Positions 27,787 through 38,340 of a stretch of DNA of 64,000 nucleotides are shown in pieces. A program made the translations under genes and the position numbers. Location of the stretch: the NCBI GenBank assembly GCA_963720515.1, contig OY970397.1, positions 1,798,001-1,862,000 of the forward strand. Direction: 5' to 3'. The notes under the pieces were generated by a model that did not search any database, had not been told where the DNA came from, and worked only from the letters and a program-made list of their open reading frames with translations. This DNA comes from G963720515 sp963720515 (GTDB lineage Bacteria > Actinomycetota > Thermoleophilia > Gaiellales > Gaiellaceae). How positions within the stretch are numbered: the stretch's first letter is position 1; every line of letters starts with the position of its first letter.

Positions 27787-28656
27787 TTAGGTCGAGACCC
27801 TCGAGAAGCTCCGTACCGCCTCCTCGTACATCCGGTCGCGGGCGAAGACCTCGAGCTGGTCGGACAGGAGGTCGCTCGGCGAGAGCACGTCGAGGAACGC
27901 CGGCGCGACGGCGGCGCCGTCGACGGCGACCTCCTCGAGCTCCGCGGCCTCGTCGCGCTCGAGGACGACATCGCGGCCGAGCCGCCCCGAGAGCCAGCCC
28001 GCCAGGAGGAGCGCCTCCGCGCGCGGGCCCGACACGGCGAGCGTGTCGAGCTCGGCGATCCCGGGCCAGAGGTCGGCGAGCGAGCGCCGCCACGGCTCCG
28101 TCCGCTCCCACGCGATGTCGGAGACCACGATGCGGTCGAAGAGCTCCGGGAGTCCGGCGAGGCCCTCGGCCGGATCGTCCCACTCGCCCGAGTCCACGAT
28201 GAGCCGGTCCGCGACCTCGACGAGCTGCTCGAGCTCGGGCGCGCCGTACGGCAGGGGGCCGCGCCAGCGCAGGAACGCGGGCAGGTCGGTGATGAGGAGC
28301 GGCGTCACGATGCTGGCCGGGTGCTGCGCCAGCGAGCCGTGGAGCTCCAGCGTCACGACCTCGACGCACACGCCGAGCGGCGAGTTCGCGCCGCCGAAAC
28401 GCCGGAGGTCCACCTCCGCGTCGAGCTCGTCGCGCCCGGTGTCCGACTTGGGAAAGAGCAGGATCGTCCGCGACGGATGGCGCTCCTCGAGCCCGCCGAG
28501 CGTCCGAACCGCCGCGTCCTGCCACGGCTCCGGGACCCAGGCCATGTGGGTCATGACGCTCGTGCGGAGGCTCGGCGCACGATCGGTGTCGGTCGCCTCG
28601 TCGCGCAGCCGCGCGAGCTCGCGCTCGATGTCGCGGATCCGGGCGTTCTCGATCAA
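27787..28656 (-). CDS. opcA: Glucose-6-phosphate dehydrogenase assembly protein OpcA
   Basis: 289 residues from a TTG at 28656 that overlaps the zwf stop (TTGA), with GGAG just upstream. The product matches OpcA in its opening ...IRDIERELARLR, the SVMTHMAWVP segment and the GPLPYGAPELEQLVEVADRL block. In actinobacteria and cyanobacteria OpcA binds Zwf and is needed for its full activity, including redox control. Its place directly after zwf fits that role. Confidence 0.9.
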   Translation of the reverse strand: MIENARIRDIERELARLRDEATDTDRAPSLRTSVMTHMAWVPEPWQDAAVRTLGGLEERHPSRTILLFPKSDTGRDELDAEVDLRRFGGANSPLGVCVEVVTLELHGSLAQHPASIVTPLLITDLPAFLRWRGPLPYGAPELEQLVEVADRLIVDSGEWDDPAEGLAGLPELFDRIVVSDIAWERTEPWRRSLADLWPGIAELDTLAVSGPRAEALLLAGWLSGRLGRDVVLERDEAAELEEVAVDGAAVAPAFLDVLSPSDLLSDQLEVFARDRMYEEAVRSFSRVST

Positions 28657-30185
28657 TGTCGCCTCCAGCTGCGGCCGTCGCGGTGGAGGAGCTCGTCCGC
28701 GGCGGTCGGCCCCCAGGTGCCCGCGGCGTAGTTCGGGAACGTCGGCTTGTCCCGCCGCCAGGTCGCGACGATCGCGTCCACGAGCGCCCACTGCTCCTCC
28801 ACCTCGTCCGAGCGCATGAAGAGCGTCGCGTCGCCGAGCATGCAGTCGAGGATCAGCCGCTCGTACGCCTCGGGGAGTCCGACGCGGAACGCGCCGCCGT
28901 AGAGAAAGTCCATGTGGACCGTGCGAATGGTCATGCCCTGCCCGGGTACCTTCGCGCCGATCGCGAGCGACACGCCCTCGTCGGGCTGGATGTGCAGCAG
29001 GAGCACGTTCGGCCGGAGGCCCTCGTCGGAGCCCGCCTCGAACGGCGGCTTCGGCGCGCGCTTGAACTGGATCGCAATGGTCGTCTCGCGCTTCGGCAGC
29101 CGCTTGCCCGTCCGGAAGTAGAACGGCGTGTCGGCCCAGCGCCAGTTGTCCACGTAGAGCTTCCCGGCCACGAACGTCTCCGTCTCGGACTCCGGGTTGA
29201 CGCCCTCCTCCTCGCGGTACCCGGGCACCTCGCGGCCCTCGATGTAGCCCGGCCCGTACTGGCCGCGGACGATGTGCTTCGGGCCCGGCGTGTGGAGCGA
29301 GCGGAGCACCTTCACCTTCTCGTTTCGCATCGACTCCGGGTCGAAGGCGATCGGCGGCTCCATGGCGGTGATCGCGAGCAGCTGGAGCAGGTGGTTCTGG
29401 ACGATGTCGCGGATCGCGCCGGCCTCCTCGTAGAACCCGGCGCGGCCCTCGATGCCGAGCTCCTCGGCGACCGTGATCTGCACGTGGTCGACGAACTGGC
29501 GGTTCCAGACGGGCTCGAAGATGCCGTTCGCGAAGCGCAGGACGACGAGGTTCTGGACGGTGTCCTTGCCCAGGTAGTGGTCGATCCGGAAGACCTCCTG
29601 CTCCGTGAAGTACGTGGCCAGGAGGGCGTTCAGCCGCCGCGCGCTCTCGAGGTCGTGGCCGAACGGCTTCTCGCAGATGATCCGCGTCCAGCCACCCGTG
29701 TCGCGGTTGCGCCCGAGGTGCTCGACGATCTCGTCGAACGCGCTCGGCGGGACGGCCAGGTAGTAGACGCGGTTCCCCTTCGTGTCGCGCTCCTCGTCGA
29801 GATCGCCGAGGGTCTCGCCGAGCGCCTGCCAGCCCGAGTCGTCCGAGAAGTCGGTGGCGACATAGCGCACGCCCGCCGCGAGCGACTCCCACACGTCCTC
29901 GCGGAACTCGTCGCGGCCGTGCTCCTGGACCGCCCGCTTCATCTTCTCCAGGAAGTCCTCGGTCGCCATCTCGCTGCGCGCAACGCCGACGACGGCGAAC
30001 TTCTCCGGCAGCAGATGCCGGAGCTGGAGCGAGTACAGCGCGGGGAAGAGCTTGCGCTGCGTCAGGTCGCCGGAGGCGCCGAAGATCGTGAGGATGCAGG
30101 GCTCGGGCGTCCGGCGGCGGCGCAGCCCCTTGAGGAGCGGGTTCTCCGCCGTCTCGGTCTCGGGCGGCGCCTGGGTCTCGGTCAT
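28653..30185 (-). CDS. zwf: Glucose-6-phosphate 1-dehydrogenase
   Basis: 510 residues from ATG 30185, which overlaps the gnd stop (ATGA). The NADP-binding loop is GASGDLTQRKL and the substrate/catalytic motif RIDHYLGKDTVQN is complete. It makes 6-phosphogluconolactone and NADPH, the first step of the oxidative pentose-phosphate branch. It is flanked by the genes for the next steps (opcA-pgl downstream, gnd upstream), all translationally overlapped. Confidence 0.97.
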   Translation of the reverse strand: MTETQAPPETETAENPLLKGLRRRRTPEPCILTIFGASGDLTQRKLFPALYSLQLRHLLPEKFAVVGVARSEMATEDFLEKMKRAVQEHGRDEFREDVWESLAAGVRYVATDFSDDSGWQALGETLGDLDEERDTKGNRVYYLAVPPSAFDEIVEHLGRNRDTGGWTRIICEKPFGHDLESARRLNALLATYFTEQEVFRIDHYLGKDTVQNLVVLRFANGIFEPVWNRQFVDHVQITVAEELGIEGRAGFYEEAGAIRDIVQNHLLQLLAITAMEPPIAFDPESMRNEKVKVLRSLHTPGPKHIVRGQYGPGYIEGREVPGYREEEGVNPESETETFVAGKLYVDNWRWADTPFYFRTGKRLPKRETTIAIQFKRAPKPPFEAGSDEGLRPNVLLLHIQPDEGVSLAIGAKVPGQGMTIRTVHMDFLYGGAFRVGLPEAYERLILDCMLGDATLFMRSDEVEEQWALVDAIVATWRRDKPTFPNYAAGTWGPTAADELLHRDGRSWRRH

Positions 30186-31069
30186 GCCGGCTTCTCGCCC
30201 TCGGCGGCGTGGATGGCGTGGCCGCCGAACTCGTTGCGGAGCGCGGCCGCGACCTTGGCCGCGAAGTTCTCGTCGTCGCGCGAGGCGAAGCGGGCGTAGA
30301 GCGCAGCCGTGATGACGGGCACCGGCACGGCGCGGTCGATCGCCTCGGCGATCGTCCAGCGGCCCTCGCCGGAGTCGTCCACGACCGAGCCGATCTCCGC
30401 CAGGTCGGAGCCGTTCTTCTCGAACGCCTCGTGGAGGAGGTCGAGGAGCCAGGAGCGGACGACGGAGCCGTGACCCCAGATGCCCGAGATCGTCTCGAGG
30501 TCGAGCTCGTATTCGGAGCGGTGCATGAGCTCGAAGCCCTCGGCGTAGGCCTGCATGAGCCCGTACTCGATCCCGTTGTGGACCATCTTCACGTAGTGCC
30601 CCGCACCGGACGGGCCGACGTGGGCCCAGCCGTCCGGCGGCGCGAGCGTCTCGAACGCGGGGGCGAGGAGCGCGACCGCCTCGTCGTCGCCGCCCGCCAT
30701 CAGGCAGTAGCCCTCGGTCAGGCCCCAGATCCCACCCGAGACGCCGACGTCGAGGTACCGGACGCCCTTCTCGCCGCCGCGCGCGGCGCGGTCCTTCGAG
30801 TCCGTCCACCTCGAGTTGCCGCCGTCCACGATCACGTCGCCGCCGTCGAGGCGCTCCACGAGCTCGCGCACGGTCTCCTCGGTCGCGTCGCCCGCCGGAA
30901 CCATGATCCAGACGGCCCGCGGCGCCTCGAGCTGGTCGACGAGCTCGGCAAGGGACTGCGCGGTGCCGCTCCCGCTCCGGTCGTAGGTCTGCACCTCGTG
31001 CCCGCCGCGGCGGAGCCGCTCGGTCATGTTGCCGCCCATGCGGCCGAGCCCGACCATTCCGAGCTTCAT
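30182..31069 (-). CDS. gnd: 6-phosphogluconate dehydrogenase, short decarboxylating type
   Basis: 295 residues, the short form found in actinobacteria and Bacillus rather than the 470-residue form. N-terminal Rossmann motif GMVGLGRMGGNM, substrate loop VDGGNSRWTDS, and GAGHYVKMVHNGIEYGLMQAYAEG around the catalytic Lys. It yields ribulose-5-phosphate, CO2 and a reduced cofactor, often NADH in this subfamily. Overlaps both neighbours by 4 bases. Confidence 0.93.
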   Translation of the reverse strand: MKLGMVGLGRMGGNMTERLRRGGHEVQTYDRSGSGTAQSLAELVDQLEAPRAVWIMVPAGDATEETVRELVERLDGGDVIVDGGNSRWTDSKDRAARGGEKGVRYLDVGVSGGIWGLTEGYCLMAGGDDEAVALLAPAFETLAPPDGWAHVGPSGAGHYVKMVHNGIEYGLMQAYAEGFELMHRSEYELDLETISGIWGHGSVVRSWLLDLLHEAFEKNGSDLAEIGSVVDDSGEGRWTIAEAIDRAVPVPVITAALYARFASRDDENFAAKVAAALRNEFGGHAIHAAEGEKPA

Positions 31070-32439
31070 GCGATGTCCTCTACGCCCACCCGCGCGACGC
31101 GCCGGCCGCGCTCGCGGAGGGCGTCGAAGTCGCCGGCCGCCTGCGCGCGGATGAGCCGCCGGAAGCCGAAGTCGTGCTCGGGTATCGGGAGATCCTCAGG
31201 CTCGTCCACGACCTGGAGGTAGAGCCCGTTGGGCGGCCCGCCCTTGTGAAGCTGCCCGGTCGAGTGGAGGTAGCGCGGCCCGAACCCGGCGGTCGTCGCG
31301 ATGCCGAGTCCATCGCGGACCCGCTCGCGCAGGGCGTCGATCCACCGCTCCGCCTCCACGGTCGGCTCGACGAACGCCTGGACGCAGAGGTAGTCGCCCT
31401 CGCCGGCCTGCGAGAGGAGGTCCTCCACCGAGCCGACCGGGTCGAGCGCGGGCTCCTCGCCCGAGTCGAGGATCGCCTTCGTGCGGTCCTTCGCCTCCTG
31501 CACGTTCGGTTGGTCGAACGGGTTGATCTCCATGAGCGCGCCCGCGACGGCGGTCGCGAACTCCCAGCGGAAGAACTCCTGCCCGAGCTCGTAGGCGTCC
31601 GAGATCCGGACCTCCTCCGACTGGCGGTCGGCGCCGTCCACGTCCTCGCCGGGCACGGGGATGAGCCCCTTGCCCTGCTTGCCGGTGGACTCTGCGAGGA
31701 GCTGCTCGACCCAGAGGCCGAAGCCGCCCGGCGTCGGGTTCACCTGCACCTTGTCGCGCCCCTCGCGCCAGCCCGAGCCGAGCCGCTCGCCGAGCTCGAG
31801 ACCCGGATTGCCCTCCTCGAGCCGGCATGCCTCGACCATCTCGTGCGTGCGCTCGAGGAACCGCATGAGGTCGACGCCGAGGAGAGCGGCCGGGACCATC
31901 CCGAAGACCGAGAGCGCGGAGTAGCGCCCGCCGATCTCGGGGTCGCCGAGCCACGTGGTGCGAAACCCGCGCTCGGCCGCGAGCGCCTCGAGCCCGGACC
32001 CCGGGTCGGTGATGGCAACGAACTGCGCCGCGTTGCCGCCGGTCTTCTCCCAGAAGTACGCGAGGTGGCACTGCGTCTCGAGCGTCGACCCCGACTTCGA
32101 CGCGACGAGGAAGAGCGTGTGCGAGACGTCGATCTCGTCCTCGAGCGCGTGGATCGCGTCCGGGTGGGTCGTGTCGAGGACGTGGAACTCGTCGCCGTGG
32201 AACGTGCGCCGGAGCACCTCGGGCGCGAGGCTCGACCCGCCCATCCCGGCGAGCACGACGTCGTCGATCTCGTCCTCGAAGACGTCGCCCGCGAAGGCGA
32301 GGAGCTCGGGCACGCGTGAGAGCATCCGCGTCGGCTCCTCGAGCCATCCGAGCCACTTGTCCTCACCCGAGCCGGTCCAGACCGACGCGTCGTGCTTCCA
32401 GATCCCCCGGACCAGCTCGGACGCGGTCTTGACGCTCAC
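31066..32439 (-). CDS. pgi: Glucose-6-phosphate isomerase
   Basis: 457 residues. Sugar-isomerase motifs GMGGSSLAPEVL and FLVASKSGSTLET are present, with a C-terminal QAFVEPTVEAERWIDALRE region; the length is shorter than the 550-residue E. coli type and fits the actinobacterial transaldolase-linked Pgi. It interconverts glucose-6-P and fructose-6-P, linking glycolysis with the pentose-phosphate genes around it. The start is 10 bases after the tal stop. Confidence 0.9.
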   Translation of the reverse strand: MSVKTASELVRGIWKHDASVWTGSGEDKWLGWLEEPTRMLSRVPELLAFAGDVFEDEIDDVVLAGMGGSSLAPEVLRRTFHGDEFHVLDTTHPDAIHALEDEIDVSHTLFLVASKSGSTLETQCHLAYFWEKTGGNAAQFVAITDPGSGLEALAAERGFRTTWLGDPEIGGRYSALSVFGMVPAALLGVDLMRFLERTHEMVEACRLEEGNPGLELGERLGSGWREGRDKVQVNPTPGGFGLWVEQLLAESTGKQGKGLIPVPGEDVDGADRQSEEVRISDAYELGQEFFRWEFATAVAGALMEINPFDQPNVQEAKDRTKAILDSGEEPALDPVGSVEDLLSQAGEGDYLCVQAFVEPTVEAERWIDALRERVRDGLGIATTAGFGPRYLHSTGQLHKGGPPNGLYLQVVDEPEDLPIPEHDFGFRRLIRAQAAGDFDALRERGRRVARVGVEDIA

Positions 32440-32449
32440 GGGGCGACGC

Positions 32450-33559
32450 TCACGCTGTGACGAGCTCGCGGCTGGTCGTCCGGATGCCGTCGAGCAGCTC
32501 CTCGAACGAGTCGGCGAACTTCTCGACGCCCTCGCGCTCGAGCGTGTCGGTCACGTCCGCGTAGTCGACCCCCGCGGCCTCCAGCTTCTGGAACACGCGC
32601 TGCGCCTCGCCGACCCGCTGCGTGAGCCGCTCCTCGACCTCGCCGTGATCCTGGAACGCCTCGATCGTCTCCTGCGGCATCGTGTTCACGGTGTCGGGGC
32701 CGATGAGCTCCTCGATGTACATGACGTCGCGGTACTCCGGGTTCTTCGTGGACGTGGACGCCCAGAGGCAGTACTGCGGGATCGCGCCGAGCCCGGCGAG
32801 CGTCTCCCACCGCTCCCCGGAGAAGAGCTCGAGGTAGCGCTGGTAGGCGAGCCGCGCGTTCGCGATCGCGAGCTTGCCCTTCAGCTCGTCGTGGCCGCCG
32901 ATCTCGTCGAGGCGCCGGTCGGCTTCGGTGTCCACGCGCGAGACGAAGAAGCTCGCGACGGACGTGACCGTGGACGGGTCACCGCCCGCCTCGACGAGCC
33001 GCTCGACCCCGCGGATGTAGGCCTCGGCCACCTCCGCGTAGCGGTCGAGCCCGAAGATGAGCGTGACGTTGATCGGCCGGCCGCGCGAGATCATCTCCTC
33101 GATCGCGGGCAGGCCCTCCTTCGTCCCCGGGATCTTCACGTAGAGGTTCGGCCGGTCCACGCGCTCGTGGAGCTGCTGCGCCTGGTCGATCGTGCCCTGC
33201 GTGTCGAAGGCGAGCCCCGGCTCGACCTCGAGCGAGACGTTCCCGTCGCGCCCGCGCGCGCCGTTCTCCCAGGCCTCGCGCAGCAGGTCGCACGCCTCCT
33301 GGACGTCGCGGATCGCGAGGTGCCAGAAGAGCTCCTTCGGGTCGTCCTCGTCGGCCGCCAGCTCGCGGAGCTGGTCGTCGTAGGCGTGCCCGCTCGAGAT
33401 GGCCTTCTGGAAGATGGTCGGGTTGGACGTGACGCCGACGATGGCGTCGTCGCGCATCATCCGCCGGAGCTCGCCCCGGTGGAGCAGGTCGCGCGAGAGA
33501 AAGTCGATCCACGGGCTCTGGCCCAGCTCGGCCAGATGATGGAGACGGGAGTCAGCCAC
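32450..33559 (-). CDS. tal: Transaldolase
   Basis: 369 residues, the long actinobacterial type. The opening LGQSPWIDFLSRDLLHRG, the SNPTIFQKAIS loop and the Schiff-base Lys in LYVKIPGTKEGLPAIEEM are clear. It transfers dihydroxyacetone units between sugar phosphates. The start lies inside the last 8 bases of rpiB. In many actinobacteria tal and pgi are adjacent and can be fused; here they are separate. Confidence 0.95.
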   Translation of the reverse strand: MADSRLHHLAELGQSPWIDFLSRDLLHRGELRRMMRDDAIVGVTSNPTIFQKAISSGHAYDDQLRELAADEDDPKELFWHLAIRDVQEACDLLREAWENGARGRDGNVSLEVEPGLAFDTQGTIDQAQQLHERVDRPNLYVKIPGTKEGLPAIEEMISRGRPINVTLIFGLDRYAEVAEAYIRGVERLVEAGGDPSTVTSVASFFVSRVDTEADRRLDEIGGHDELKGKLAIANARLAYQRYLELFSGERWETLAGLGAIPQYCLWASTSTKNPEYRDVMYIEELIGPDTVNTMPQETIEAFQDHGEVEERLTQRVGEAQRVFQKLEAAGVDYADVTDTLEREGVEKFADSFEELLDGIRTTSRELVTA

Positions 33560-34022
33560 TTAGCGCTCCTTCCCAGGTCGTGTCTTCGAGAACCTGAATC
33601 TTCTGGAGGCGGCGCACGTACCGCTCGCCGCCGTCGAACCGCGCGGCGAGGAACGTGCGGACGAGCTCTCCGGCGAGCTCCGCCCCGATGACCTCCGAGC
33701 CCAGGCAGAGCACGTTCATATCGTCGTGCTCGACGCCCTGGTGCGCGGAGTACGTGTCGTGGCACACGGCGGCGCGGATCCTGGGCAGCTTGTTCGCCGC
33801 CACCGAGGCGCCGACGCCCGAGCCGCAGACGAAGATGCCGCGCTCGGCCTCGCCGGAGCGGATCGCCTCGCCGATCTCGAGTGCCTTGTCCGGATAGTCG
33901 ATGCGCGGCTCCGGTGCGTCCGTGCCGAGGTCGACCGCATCGTGGCCAAGCGCGGCCACGTCGGCGAGCACCTGCTCGCGAAGCTTCGTCCCTCGGTGAT
34001 CGAACGCTAGTGCGACCTTCAC
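33552..34022 (-). CDS. rpiB: Ribose-5-phosphate isomerase B
   Basis: 156 residues from GTG 34022, with AGGAGG upstream. RpiB/LacAB-type motifs: AFDHRGTKLREQV at the start and the catalytic Cys in GIFVCGSGVGASVAANK; HDTYSAHQGVEHDD is the phosphate-binding part. It interconverts ribose-5-P and ribulose-5-P. It is the first gene of the seven-gene minus-strand operon ending with pgl. Confidence 0.93.
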   Translation of the reverse strand: MKVALAFDHRGTKLREQVLADVAALGHDAVDLGTDAPEPRIDYPDKALEIGEAIRSGEAERGIFVCGSGVGASVAANKLPRIRAAVCHDTYSAHQGVEHDDMNVLCLGSEVIGAELAGELVRTFLAARFDGGERYVRRLQKIQVLEDTTWEGALSG

Positions 34023-34109
34023 AGGGGCCTCCTGCGACGGAGGTTACACGGGAAGCGGAGCGCCAAAACGGCCCAGGAAGCCGCGCGGCTCCCCAGTGCC
34101 CCGCGCACC

Positions 34110-34115
34110 TAGAAT
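34110..34115 (+). promoter_or_regulatory. tkt -10 box
   Basis: TAGAAT 41 bases before the tkt ATG, within the 134-base divergent gap between rpiB and tkt. No good -35 is seen. Confidence 0.4.
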
Positions 34116-34156
34116 CAACAGCGTTTGGGGAGCCCTGCGATGGAAAGGCGAGGACC

Positions 34157-36016
34157 ATGAACGACTTCGAGAGGTGGCGCGAACTGGGACAGCAGCTCCG
34201 TGTGGACTCCGTTCGGGCAAGCGCCGCCGCGGGCTCCGGGCACCCGACGTCCTCGATGTCCGCGGCCGACCTCATGGCCGTGCTCCTCGACAAGTACCTC
34301 CGCTACGACTTCGACCGGCCCGAGGATCCGCGCAACGACCACCTGATCTTCTCCAAGGGCCACGCCTCGCCGCTCCTCTACTCGATCTTCAAGGCGGCCG
34401 GCGCGATCTCGGACGAGGAGCTCCTGACGTTCCGCCAGTTCGGGAGCCGCCTCGAGGGCCACCCGACGCCGATCATCCCGTGGGTGGACGTCGCGACCGG
34501 GTCTCTCGGGCAGGGCCTGCCGATCGGCGTAGGCGTCGCGCTCGCGGGCAAGAAGCTCGACCGGCTCCCCTACCGCGTGTGGGTGCTCTGCGGCGACTCC
34601 GAGATGGCCGAGGGCTCCATGTGGGAGGCCTTCGACCACGCGTCGCACTACGAGCTCGACAACCTGATCGCGATCGTCGACGTGAACCGGCTCGGCCAGA
34701 CGGGCGAGACGATGCACGGCTGGGACCTCGACTCCTACGCACGCCGGGCCGAGGCGTTCGGCTGGCACGCGATCGAGATCGACGGGCACGACGTCGAGGC
34801 GATCGACCGCGCCTACGAGGAGGCGGCCGCAGTGACCGGCCGACCGGTCGCCGTCATCGCCAAGACGCTCAAGGGCAAGGGCGTGAAGGCGGTCGAGAAC
34901 GTGAACGGCAGGCACGGCAAACCGCTCGACGACCCGGCCGAGGCGATCGCGGAGCTCGGCGGCGAGCGGAATATCGTCGTCGACGTGGCGAAGCCCGAGG
35001 GGCCGGACCAGCCGCACCGCTTCGAGGTCGGCGAGCTCGAGCTCCCCACGTACGAGGTGGGCGGCGCAGAGGTCGCGACGCGCAAGGCCTACGGCGACGC
35101 GCTCGCCGCGCTCGGCTCGGGCCGCGAGGGCGTCGTCGCCCTGGACGGCGAGGTCTCGAACTCCACCTTCTCCGAGGAGTTCCGCGAGGCGCACCCCGAC
35201 CGCTACTTCGAGATGTACATCGCCGAGCAGCAGATGGTCGCGGCCGCGGTCGGGATCCAGGTGCGCGGCTGGAAGCCGTTCGCCTCGACGTTCGCCGCTT
35301 TCCTCTCCCGCGCGTACGACTTCGTCCGCATGGCGGCGATCAGCCACGCCGACATCGCGCTCTGCGGCTCGCACGCCGGCGTCTCGATCGGCGAGGACGG
35401 GCCGTCGCAGATGGCGCTCGAGGATCTTGCGGAGTTCCGCGCGGTCGGCGGTTCGACCGTCCTCTACCCATGCGACGCGAACCAGACCGCCTCCCTCGTC
35501 GCCGCGATGGCCGAGCTCGACGGCATCTCGTACATGCGCACGACACGCGCGAACACGCCGGTGATCTACGGGGCCGACGAGGAGTTCCCGATCGGCGGCG
35601 CCAAGGTCGTGCGCTCGTCGGACTCCGATGACGTCACGCTCGTCGGCGCCGGGATCACGCTGCACGAGGCGCTCAAGGCCGCCGACGCGCTCGCCGAGGA
35701 GGGCATCTCCGCGCGGGTGGTCGACCTCTACTCGGTGAAGCCGATCGACGCCGAGACGCTGCACGCGGCCGCCGAGGCGACCGACGGCCGCATGGTCACC
35801 GTCGAAGACCACTGGCCCGAGGGCGGGCTCGGCGAGGCGGTCGTTGCGGCGCTCGCGGACGCGGAGGAGCGTCCGCGCGTCACGATCCTCGGCGTCCGCA
35901 GCCTCCCGGGCTCGGGCAAGCCTGCCGAGCTCATGGCGGCGGCCGGGATCGACGCGGACGCGATCGCCTACGCAGCGCGCGAGCTCGTCGGCGCTCCGGT
36001 CGCGGCCAGGCGCTAG
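34157..36016 (+). CDS. tkt: Transketolase
   Basis: 619 residues from ATG 34157 (GGCGAGG upstream). Thiamine-diphosphate motifs are intact: GHPTSSMSAADLMAVL, GSLGQGLPIGVGVALA and GDSEMAEGSMWEAFDHA, followed by AEQQMVAAAVGIQ in the pyrimidine domain. It moves two-carbon units in the non-oxidative pentose-phosphate pathway. It is somewhat shorter than E. coli TktA (about 660 residues). It is divergent from rpiB-tal-pgi-gnd-zwf-opcA-pgl, completing that set on one locus. Confidence 0.95.
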   Translation: MNDFERWRELGQQLRVDSVRASAAAGSGHPTSSMSAADLMAVLLDKYLRYDFDRPEDPRNDHLIFSKGHASPLLYSIFKAAGAISDEELLTFRQFGSRLEGHPTPIIPWVDVATGSLGQGLPIGVGVALAGKKLDRLPYRVWVLCGDSEMAEGSMWEAFDHASHYELDNLIAIVDVNRLGQTGETMHGWDLDSYARRAEAFGWHAIEIDGHDVEAIDRAYEEAAAVTGRPVAVIAKTLKGKGVKAVENVNGRHGKPLDDPAEAIAELGGERNIVVDVAKPEGPDQPHRFEVGELELPTYEVGGAEVATRKAYGDALAALGSGREGVVALDGEVSNSTFSEEFREAHPDRYFEMYIAEQQMVAAAVGIQVRGWKPFASTFAAFLSRAYDFVRMAAISHADIALCGSHAGVSIGEDGPSQMALEDLAEFRAVGGSTVLYPCDANQTASLVAAMAELDGISYMRTTRANTPVIYGADEEFPIGGAKVVRSSDSDDVTLVGAGITLHEALKAADALAEEGISARVVDLYSVKPIDAETLHAAAEATDGRMVTVEDHWPEGGLGEAVVAALADAEERPRVTILGVRSLPGSGKPAELMAAAGIDADAIAYAARELVGAPVAARR

Positions 36017-36033
36017 ACCCTGCGTGCGACCAT

Positions 36034-37922
<1,889 letters not shown>

Positions 37923-37926
<4 letters not shown>

Positions 37927-38315
37927 AGGGAGTCGCCTGGCGGGCCGAGCGCGTTCTCGATCGCGGAGAGCAGCTCGTCCGTCCCGAACGGCTTCGCGAG
38001 GAAGCCGGCCGCGCCGAGCGCTGTCGCCCGGTCGTGGCTCGTGTCCGCGTCGCCGCCGGTGAAGACGACCACGGGCATCCGGTCGTCCTCGGGAGCCTCC
38101 TGGAGCTGCTCGAGGACGGCGAACCCGTCTTGGCCCGGGAGCATGACGTCGAGCACGATCAGGTCGGGCCGCTCGGCCCTTGCGATCGCGAGCGCCCCGC
38201 TCGCGTCGCGGGCGAAGATCGTCGCGTAGCCCGATGCGCTGAGCTCGAGGTCGAGCAGCTCGCGTGTCGCCGCGTCGTCGTCGACGACGAGGACCGTCCT
38301 CTGCGTCCAGTTCAC
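37923..38315 (-). CDS. Single-domain response regulator
   Basis: 130 residues from GTG 38315: only a receiver domain. The acidic pair (VVDDD), phosphorylated Asp in LIVLDVMLPGQDG, Thr in VVFTGGD and Lys in FLAKPFGTDEL are present. There is no output domain, so it would act by protein contact or as a phosphate relay. No histidine kinase is adjacent. It starts 26 bases after the stop of the dehydrogenase gene upstream on the same strand. Confidence 0.9.
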
Positions 38316-38340
38316 GTTCCAGGTATCGGCAGAAACCGGG

